A stretch of DNA of 64,000 nucleotides, taken from CAJQQK01 sp963696075 (GTDB taxonomy: Bacteria; Pseudomonadota; Alphaproteobacteria; Rhizobiales; Hyphomicrobiaceae). The first letter of the stretch is position 1. Each line of letters opens with the position of its first letter. The position numbers and the translations under genes were made by a program. The notes below the pieces were generated by a model. It saw nothing but the letters and a program-made list of their open reading frames with translations. It ran no database searches and was not told where the DNA came from. Shown here piece after piece: positions 15,961 through 25,800 of this stretch. The stretch spans positions 1 through 64,000 of the forward strand of contig CAVOJD010000014.1 of the NCBI GenBank assembly GCA_963696075.1. Direction: 5' to 3'.

Positions 15961-16023
15961 ATGGGGTAGCCAGAAGACATCGGGAGCCAGAAGACATGGG
16001 GAACCAGAAGACATGAGGCAGAC
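15961..16023 (+). repeat. 17-bp tandem repeat in front of a dehydrogenase gene
   Basis: Three and a half copies of an ATGGGGANCCAGAAGAC-type unit (15961, 15979, 15996, 16013) end exactly at the ATG of the next gene. One copy is 18 bases, the others 17. Each copy carries its own GGGAG/GGGGA and ATG-like triplet, so copy number would change leader length and possible start sites. Confidence 0.75.
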
Positions 16024-16785
16024 ATGACGTCAGTCGACAAAACGGCAATCGTAACGGGGGCTGCGCGCGGCATCGGTCTTGCGACAGCCCGGCAATTCCT
16101 CAGCGATGGGGTCAAGGTTGCGTGCGTCGACCGGGACGAGGATGAACTCAGGCGGGCGACCGCCGGGCTCAATGGTGTGCTGGCGCTGCCTTACGATGTG
16201 TCGGTGCCGGACCAGGTCGCCGCCATGGTCGGTGATACACTCAGTGCCTGGGGGCGGGTCGATGCGCTCGTCAACAATGCCGGCGTTGCCGATTTCGGCC
16301 CGATCGAACAGACCACGTTCGAGCGGTGGCGCACGGTGATGGCAACGAACCTCGATGGGGTGTTCCTGTGCACGCAGGCGGCCATTCCCGCGCTCAAGGA
16401 AACCAAGGGGGCGATCGTCAACATCGCGAGCATCTCCGGCGTCAGAGCCTCAACGCTCAGGGTTGCCTATGGCACGTCCAAGGCGGCGGTGATCCATCTG
16501 ACGAAACAGCAGGCGGCCGAACTCGGGGAGCATGGCATACGGGTCAATTGCGTCTGTCCGGGGCCGGTGCGCACCAAGCTTGCGATGGCGGTGCACAGCC
16601 AGGAGATCATCGACGGCTATCACGATGCCATTCCGCTGAACCGCTATGGCCTTGAGCCAGAACTCGCCGACGTCATCACGTTCCTTTGCTCCGACAAGGC
16701 CAGCTACGTCACCGGCCAATCGATCGCGGTTGACGGCGGGTTTGATGCCACGGGCATCGGCCTGCCGGCGTTGCGCAAGGGATAG
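16024..16785 (+). CDS. Short-chain dehydrogenase/reductase
   Basis: This is a 253-residue classical SDR with TGAARGIG at 12-19, NNAG, a catalytic Ser in NIASISG and YGTSK. SIAVDGGFDATG lies at the C-terminus. It resembles 3-oxoacyl-ACP reductase/2-hydroxycyclohexanone-type enzymes, but the substrate is not readable. It is preceded directly by a 17-bp tandem repeat that replaces a normal leader. It converges on the NRPS gene, whose end lies 42 bases away. Confidence 0.85.
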   Translation: MTSVDKTAIVTGAARGIGLATARQFLSDGVKVACVDRDEDELRRATAGLNGVLALPYDVSVPDQVAAMVGDTLSAWGRVDALVNNAGVADFGPIEQTTFERWRTVMATNLDGVFLCTQAAIPALKETKGAIVNIASISGVRASTLRVAYGTSKAAVIHLTKQQAAELGEHGIRVNCVCPGPVRTKLAMAVHSQEIIDGYHDAIPLNRYGLEPELADVITFLCSDKASYVTGQSIAVDGGFDATGIGLPALRKG

Positions 16786-16827
16786 AGCCTGGGCGCCTGC
16801 CGGCCTCCGGCCTGCCGTGCTCTCGGT

Positions 16828-19800
16828 TCAGGCGCTGAAGCCGCCGCCGCTTTGGTCGATGGCGCCACGCTTGGTGCGGCGCGGCTTCTTCTGGGACACA
16901 ATCGGCGAGAGGTTCTCGGCGAAGACCGCATAGCTGCGCCAAGCCAGCGGCACGGCACAGCGTGCGACCGGGCGGGCGGGGTTGCCCTGGGCGACGGTGC
17001 CGGGCGGGACCGACTGGTTGACGACACTGCCGGCGGTTACAACCGAGCCCTTACCGACGGTGACGTTCGGGAGTATCGTCACATTCGGGCCGATGTAGAC
17101 GTCGTCTTCGATACGGATGGTCGGTGCTGCGTCTGGGCCGGTCGGGGTCATGTCTCCGAAATGAGCAATGAATGTCGCGCGCACCCCGATCTGGACGTTA
17201 TTGCCGATCGAGATCAGGTGCGGCGACGACGTGTCGAGGATGACGTCGGTGCCGATCGTGATGCGCTCGCCGATCTTGACGCCGCGTGCGCGGTGGAGGC
17301 GGACGCGCAACGTGCTCATGCCCGGGGCATGCAGCGCGATGACCTGCAGAAGGCGGTTCTTAAACCCTTTCCAGAAGCTCTCATGACGCTTCATCTTGTG
17401 AGGCATGCCGCTTTTGGCGCTGGCAAGCGCCGGCGGCATGATCTCGGCAAGCGGGAGGTCTCGGACGGCGTCTTCATCGTCGCCCTCGTCGCCGATCATC
17501 GTTTTGACCCGCCGGGTGACGCCGCCGAGCGTCGGGTCGCGTAACAGGTCACGCGGGGTAAACTCGATGTCGAAGGCAGCCGCGATGTCGCTTGAGACCT
17601 CCACGGCGGAGAGCGAATGCCCGCCAAGGTCGAAGAAACTGTCACCCTCGTCGATGTCCGAGACAAACAAGCGCTCTTCCCAGAGGGCTGCGATCTCCTG
17701 CTCGATCGCGCCGGCGGGGATCTGTTTCGTGGAGCGGTCGATTTGGACAGGCTCGGGGAGGCGCTTGCGGTCGATCTTTCCGCTGGCGGTCTTTGGGAAG
17801 GTGTCGAGGATCAGGTAGTACTGCGGCACCATGTGGTCGGGCATGGTTTGCTTGATGGCGCCGCGCAAAGCAGCCGTATCAATCTTGCCATCCGCCTGCG
17901 GCACGATGTAGGCGACCAGACGAACGTCCGTCGGCGACAACGACCAGGCGTTGACGACGACGTGGACCGGAATGGGCGCGGCGTTGGTGATGGCGGCCTC
18001 GATCTCGGCCAGTTCGACACGGAACCCACGGATCTTGACCTGGAAGTCCAAGCGGCCGAGATAGTCCAATATCCCGTCCGAACGGGCAGCGACGCGGTCG
18101 CCGGTGCGATACATCCGCCCGCCCTCAGGATTGAACGGATCGGGGAGGAAGCTCTGCTCGGTCAGGTCCGGACGCGCGGCATAACCGCGTGTGACTCCCG
18201 GCCCGCCAATAAAGAGTTCGCCAGGGACACCGACGGGCACCGGCGCGCCATACGAGTCGAGAATATAAAATCGGGCGTTGGCCATCTGGCGGCCGATCGG
18301 CACGGGATCATCGTCAGGACGGACGGTGTGGCCCCACGCCCAGACCGTCGTCTCGGTCGGTCCATAGACGTTGATGACATCACCCCCGATGTGGTGACAA
18401 AGAGCCTTCGCCAGTTCCGGCGTCAATGCTTCGCCGCCAATCAACAGCTTGCGGATGCGGTGCAGCGATCTGGCACCGGTTGGGCTTGAAAGCAACATGC
18501 GTGCGCGCGTCGGCACGCACTGTGTATGCGTAACCTCATGGCGCTCGATCAGGGAGGGAATCGAGCCGGGGCTGTCGTCGCCATCGGCTTTTGACTCGTC
18601 AAAGATGACGACCTTGAAACCGCGCGCCAACGTCCAGAACAAGTCAATGACGGACGGATCGAACGCCAGCGACGTCATCGAGAGCCACGTTCCGGATTGC
18701 TGCCCGGGTTCGTAGCCGAGGATCCCGTCCATGCCGGCGAGGTTGTATGTGACGTTGCGGTGTTCGACCATCACGCCCTTCGGGCGGCCGGTCGAGCCTG
18801 ACGTGAAGATGATGTAGGCGAGTTGGTCGGGCGCGAAGTCGTTGTCGGGCAGGGGCGCGTCGCTCAAGGCTTCGATTACGGGCCAGTCGGTGTCGATCGT
18901 GACCACCTTGGCGTCGTGCTCGGGCAGGTCGTCGAGCAGATCCGATGTTGTCACGAGGACCGGCGCCTTTGTGTCCTCCATCATGTAGCCGCGCCGGACC
19001 CTTGGATACGTCGGGTCCACCGGCACGTAGGCGCCGCCGGCCTTCATGATTGCGATTGCCGCCACGACCAGTTCGAGTGAGCGATTGACGGAGAGGCCAA
19101 CGGCGATGTCGCGGCCAATCCCGAGCGACTTGAGGTGTCGGGCCAGCCGGTTCGTGCGGCTCTCGAGTTCGGCGTAGGTGAGGCTATCGTCACCGTACAC
19201 GAGCGCAGTCGCGTCCGGGGTCCGCGCGGCGGCGGCGGAGACAAGGTGGTGGATGCCCTTTTCCGAATCGTAGGGCGCGGTGTTGGCGTTCCAGTCGACG
19301 AGCATCATTCCGCGTTCGTCATCGGAAAGCAGCGGCACGTCGGAAATTCGCAGGTCGGGGTTTGCTGCTACAGCCTGCATGACACGCGACAACTGCTGCA
19401 GCATACGCTGCACAGTTGCAGCCTCGAACAGGTCGTTGCTGTATAGGACGATACATTCCAGGCCGTTCGAATGTTCAGCCATGTGGAAGGTCAGATCGAA
19501 CGAGGATCCGTAGTCGCCGCACAAGACGCGTTCCACGTCAAGGCCGTCGAGCTTGAGCTCGGACCTCTCCCGCAACTCAAGCATGATCTGGTAGAGCGGA
19601 TGGCGACTGACGTCGCGGGGTGGCGCCACGGCCTCCACGATCTGGTGGAAGGGCAGTTCCTTGTGGTCCAACGCTGAAAAGAAGATGTCGCGTTCGCGTT
19701 CCAGCAGGGCCGCGAAGGTGAGATCGCCGGTGATAGAGGTCCGAAGGGGCAGTGTGTTCAGCATCATGCCGACCATGTCGTCCAGGCCGGTTCTGTCGCG

Positions 19801-22800
19801 AATTGCAACGGCTGTACCGATGACAATGTCCTCCTGACCGCTCAGGCGATGGAGGAGTGTCTTGAGACAGGCCTGAACGGCGACATAGAGCGAGCAGCCG
19901 GCAGCGTGCGCACAGCGTTGAAGCCCATCCTTCACGGCCGATGGAAACTCAAAACTCTCACAGCCGCCATCAAATGAACGCGTCGCGGGCCGCTGATGAT
20001 CGGTTGGCAACTCGATTGGTGGCAAATCGCCTGGAAGCGTATCCTTCCAATAGGCTTGCAGTTCCTCAAGACGCTTGCCGCTCAGCTGCTCTCTTTGCCA
20101 TGCGGCAAAGTCCGCGAAATCAATCTCCCGCGGGGGCAGCTGCGCGGGCCGGCCAGTTGCCCTGATGGCGGCATAATGGCGGGTCAGTTGGTCATGAACG
20201 ATACCTATCGAGACGCCATCGGCGATAATGTGATGAACGGAAAAGAGCAGCCGGTGATGATTCGGTGCCAGCTCAATCAACAAGGCGCGGAAAAGCGGCT
20301 CTTTCGAAAAATCGAATGGGCGGCAGAAAAACTCACGCATCGCGCGGTTGGACTCGGCGAGACGATCGGTTTGTTCGCCCGCTTCGAGCCTGACAAATTC
20401 GAAGATCCCTTCTACAGATGCGGCCGGCACGAGAACCGCCCTGGCGTTCTTCTCGGCAAATGCAAGGCGCAGACTTTCGTTACGCGCCACGACGGCATTG
20501 AGCGCGGTCTGCAGCGCGGCGCGATCAAGTTCGCCCCGGATTTCCCAACCGTCCCAGATGTGATCCGCGGCGTGCTCCCCGCCCGTCTTGTGCGCGATCC
20601 ACAGCGGCATCTGCGAGGGGGCGATTTCAATGTCGCTGGTCCTGTCAGCAACAGGAACCGGATCGACATCGGCCGGCGTCTGCCCGCTGCCGGCGAACAG
20701 GGCATCGGCGATATCGCCAAGTGTGCCGGTGATGACCTGGCGCATGGAAATGGTGTGGCCGATCTCGTTCGCGATGCGGCCGACCAGCTTCATCGCCAAC
20801 AGCGAGTGACCGCCGCGCACGAAGAACGAGTCCGTGCGCGAGACCTCATTGTCGCCGAGCACCTCGCCCCAGATCCGGAACAGATGTTCCTCGAGTGCGG
20901 AGCGCGGTGGCACGACCTCGCGGTCCGCTTCGGCACCCTCAGGCTCGGGGAGGCGCTTGCGGTCGATCTTGCCGTTGGCGGTCTGCGGGAACTTGTCGAG
21001 GGTGACGACGTGCTGCGGGATCATGTAGTCCGGCAGGCGGCCCTTCAGCGCTTCGCGCAGCGCCGACATCTCGATCTTGTCAGGCTGATCCGTCTCCAGA
21101 TACGCGACAAGCCGCACGTCATCCGGCTCTGGCGCCCACGTGCCCACCACCGCGTGCACCGGCACCGGCGCGACATCCGTGACCGCCGCTTCAATCTCGC
21201 CCAACTCAATGCGGAAGCCTCGGATCTTCACCTGGAAGTCGAGACGGCCCAGATACTCCAACACCCCGTCGGCGCGGTAGGCGACACGGTCGCCCGTGCG
21301 GTAAAGCCTTCCGCCCGCGGGGCTGAACGTGTTCGCGATGAAGCGTTCTTCGGTCAGGTCGTCACGGCCGATATAGCCGCGGGTCACACCGGCCCCGCCA
21401 ATGAACAACTCGCCCGGCACGCCAACCGGCACCGGCTGGCCGTAGGCGTCGAGGACGTAGAACGCGGTGTTGGCGACCGGGCGGCCGATCGGCACCGTGT
21501 CGACGCCCTCGATGGCGGGATGGCTCGACGACCACACCGTCGTCTCGGTCGGCCCGTACATGTTGATCACGTCGCCGCCGACATGACGGATCAGGTCTTC
21601 CGCCAGCGCACCGGGGAAGGCTTCGCCGCCGATCAAAAGCTTTTTCAAACGAGAGAACGCGGTGCGGCCCGCCGCGCTCGAGACCTGCATGCGCGCCATC
21701 GCGGGCACGCACTGCATGTGCGTCACGCCGTTGGCTGCAATCAGTGACGGGACCGAGCCGGCACTGTCCTCGCCGTCATCGCTGGCCTCGGCGTAGACGA
21801 CAACCTTGAAGCCGCGCGCCAGCGTCCAGAACAGTTCGAGGACGGAGATGTCGAAGGACAAACTCGTCACCGCCAGCCAGGTGCCGGGGTCGTCACGGTC
21901 CGGCTCGATGACGCCGTCCATTGCGGTGAAGAAGTTCGACGCGTTGCGGTGTTCGACCATCACGCCCTTCGGGCGGCCGGTCGAGCCGGACGTAAAGATG
22001 ACATAGGCGAGCTGGTCGGGCGAGAACGCTTCGTCCAGCAAAGGCGCGTCGCTCAAGGCTTCGATCTGCGGCCAGTCGGTATCGATCCGCACGACCTTGG
22101 CGGTATGCTCGGGGAGATCCGCGACGAGGTGGGACGCCGTCACGATCACGGGGGCGGCGCTGTCCTCGATCATGAAGCCGCGGCGGTCGCGGGGATAGGC
22201 CGGGTCCATCGGCACATAGGCGCCGCCGGCCTTGAGGATGCCCAATGCGCCGACAACGAGATCGAGCGAGCGCTCGAGTGAGAGGCCAACGGTTGTGTCG
22301 CGGCCAACGCCCAACGACTTCAGGTGACGCGCCAGGCGGTTTGCGCGGGCATCGAGCTCGGCATAGGTGAGGCTCGCCTCACCGCACACCAGCGCCGTTG
22401 CGTCCGGGCGCGCGGCAGCAGTCTCGGCGATAAGATGATGGACGCCCTTGTCGGCGGCATAAGGCTCGGCCGTCGCGTTCCACGCGCCGAGCATCTCATC
22501 GCGCTCATCGCCCGAGAGCAACGGCACCTCGGAGATCTTCAGGTCCGGGTTCGCGGCAACCGCCTCAATCATCACCGACCAATGACCAAGCAGACGCTCG
22601 ATCGTCGCGGCGTCGAACAAGTCGGAGTTGTACTGGACGTTTCCGGTGATGCGATCGGGGAATTCCGTCAGATGGAAGGCCATCTCGAACTGGGCGGTCT
22701 CAACGGGCGGAAGGCGCGGCGTCACACTCAGTCCCGGAAATTCGAGATCGCCACCGGGCACCATCTCCAGCATGACCTGAAAGAGGGGATTGCGGCTCGG

Positions 22801-25800
22801 GTCATGTTTGGGGCCGACCGCCTCGACGATCTTGTGAAACGCGAGTTCCTTGTGTTCAAGTGCCTCAAGGAAGTTGGAGCGCTCCGCTTCGAGTATCTCG
22901 CGGAAGGTCGCCTCGCCCGATATCTCTGTGCGCAGCGGCAGCGTGTTGAGAAGCATACCGATCATATCGGAGAGGTCGCGATTGTCGCGCAGGGCGACGG
23001 GGACGCCGACGACGATGCCGTCCTGACCGCTGAGCCGGTGCAACAGGACCTTCAAGCAGGCCAGCAGGGTGATGAACATCGTCCCGTTGGCTTCGCGCGT
23101 CAGTTGGCGCAGCGCATGGACTCGCTCGGACGGCCAGTTGATGAGCGACACATCGCCAACGAACGAGACTTCGGACGGTCGCGGACGATCAATCGGGAGT
23201 TGCAGCGCCTCCTGTTCAGCCGGCACCGCGCCGCGCCAATAGTCGGCGAGTGCATCGAGGCGCTCCGGCGTCAGTCGCTCGTTCTGCCAAGCAGCAAAGT
23301 CGGGGAATTGGACACGCAGCTCCGGCAACGCGGCCGGCTTGCCGGTCGCGCGAATGGCTGCGTAGTTGGCGGCGAGTTCGTCGAGGAGGACGGCTAGCGA
23401 GACGCCGTCGCAAATGATGTGATGGATGACCAGCAAAAGGGTATGGCGGTCAGGGGCCTCCTCGATCAGGAGGAAGCGGAACAGCGGGCCGGCCTCGAAA
23501 TCGAACGGCCGGCGGATGAAATCGGCCAAGATGCGCTCTGATTCGATGGCTCCTTGTGATGGCGGCAGTTCGCTTATTGCGCGAAACGCGACATCGGCTT
23601 CGAATGGCGGCGCGACATTGAGAAGAACCTGATCGCCGTTGCAGTCGTCGATCGTCATACGCAGGTTCTCTTGGCGCGCGACGAGGGCGTTGACGGCAGC
23701 CTGGAAAGCGTCTCGATCCAAGCCACCCTCGATGGTGAAGCAGGACCACACATTGTTGGCGGCCAGATCCGGCTTAAAGCGCTGGAGAATGAAAAGCGGT
23801 ATCTGGGTCGGCGCGATCGCGGCCGGCGGCGCTGAAGGCTCGCGCCGCGGGATCATGCTGTCTTCGTCTTCGCCTGCAGCTTGTAGGACGTGATCGGCCA
23901 CGTCGCCCAGTGTTTCCAGGAGAAGCATGCGCAGGGGAACCTGAACACCGAACTCGCGCTCGATCCGGCCGGTGAACTTCATCGCCAGCAGGGAATGGCC
24001 ACCGCTTGCGAAGAAGTTGTCGGCGCGGGAGGCCGGGCCACGCGCCAGCGTCTCCTGCCAAATCTCGAAGAGAGGCTGCTCTTCGTCGCTCGCAGGTGGC
24101 ACGATCTCGCGATCACTCGAAACAAGTTCGGGTGTCGGCAATTGCTTGCGATCGGTCTTGCCGCTCGATGTCAGCGGAAACTCTCGCAGGAGTTGGAAGT
24201 GCTGAGGGATCATGTAATCCGGCAGTCGCCGGCACATCTTCTCGCGGACCTCGTCGACGTCCACCTCGTGGGGGCCGGTTGCTATGTAGGCGACGAGACG
24301 CACGTCCGCCGGTGCCGGGCTCCACGTGCTCACGACCGTCTGGATGGGCGCGTCCACTGCGTCAAGGATAGCGGTTTCGATCTCGCCGAGTTCAATGCGC
24401 AGGCCGCGGATCTTCACCTGGAAGTCGATCCGGCCGATGTAGTCGATATTGCCGTCGGGCAGGTAGCGGCACAGGTCGCCGGTCTTGTAGAGGCGTGCGC
24501 CTGGGTCGGCCGAGAACGGATCGGGGATGAAGCGTTCCTCGGTCAGGTCGGGGCGGTTCAGATAGCCGCGTGCGAGCTGAAGGCCGCCGATATGAAGCTC
24601 GCCGTGTGCGCCAATTGGGACCGGCTGGAGATGCTCGTCAAGAATGTAGATTTCAGTGTTGGCGACTGGGCGGCCGATCGGGACCATGCGCTTGGCACCG
24701 TCGGGCTGGCATGCCCAATAGGTGACGTCGACGGCGGCCTCGGTCGGGCCGTAGAGATTGTGCAGTTCGCAGTCGAGGTTTTCGAAGAAGCGCTGCTGGA
24801 GGGAGAAGGGCAATGCCTCGCCGCTGCAGAAGACACGACGCAGCGAAGAGCAGCGTGGCACGTCGCGGTCATCGAGGAAGGCTTCCAGCATCGACGGCAC
24901 GAAATGCATGGTCGTCACGCCATGATGCTCAATCGTGTCGATCAGGTAGGCACTTTCGCGGTGCCCGCCGGGCCGGGCGACAACAAGGCTGGCGCCGACC
25001 TGGAGCGGCCAGAAGAACTCCCAGACTGACACGTCGAATGAAAACGGCGTTTTCTGGAGGACGACGTCACCGGGTCCGAGGCCATATTCCTCCTGCATCC
25101 AGAAAAGGCGGTTGCAGATCGCTTCGTGCTCGATCATGACGCCTTTCGGGCGGCCGGTCGAGCCGGAGGTGTAGATGATGTAGGCAAGGTTGTTCGGGGC
25201 GGCACGCGGCGCGGGTGCGTCAGCCGACTCGACGGCGAGAGCCTCGCGAACCTGGCTACTATCGAGCACCAGCGTCGGCGCGTTCGTCTCCGGCAGACGT
25301 GCTTCGAGATGTGACTGTGTGAGGACGACGGCGGGCACGCTTTCATCGATCATGAAGGCGATGCGCTCGCTCGGGTAGTCCGGATCGAGCGGCATGTACG
25401 CACCGCCAGCCTTGAGAGTGGCATAGATCGCAACGACCATATCGATGTCGCGTTCAAGGAAGAGGCCGACGGGACGCTCAGGGGCAACGCCGCGGGCCGC
25501 GAGATGGTGGGCGAGACGGTTCGCGCGGTGGTCCAGTTCGCGATAGGACAGCTCGACGCCATCATAGACCAATGCCGTCGCGTCCGGCGTGCGCGCAACC
25601 TGGTCCTCAAACAGCGACATCAACGTGACATCGCGCGGGTAGTCACGCGCCGTCGCGTTCCAGTCGTGCGTGATCTTCTCGCGCTCGCAATCCGAGAGAA
25701 GCGGAAAACGTGAGATCGGAGCGGCGCGGTTAGCGACAATGCCGCCTAACAGCGCTTCAAAGCTCTCAACGAAGCGCTCTATCGTGGCAGCATCGAAGAC

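Noticed and set aside
15961..16023. CRISPR-like short repeat
   Set aside because: Units are contiguous 17-18 bp copies without spacers.
16786..17000. A thioesterase at the NRPS C-terminus
   Set aside because: No GxSxG-type motif follows the last carrier domain; the sequence is a hexapeptide-repeat acyltransferase.
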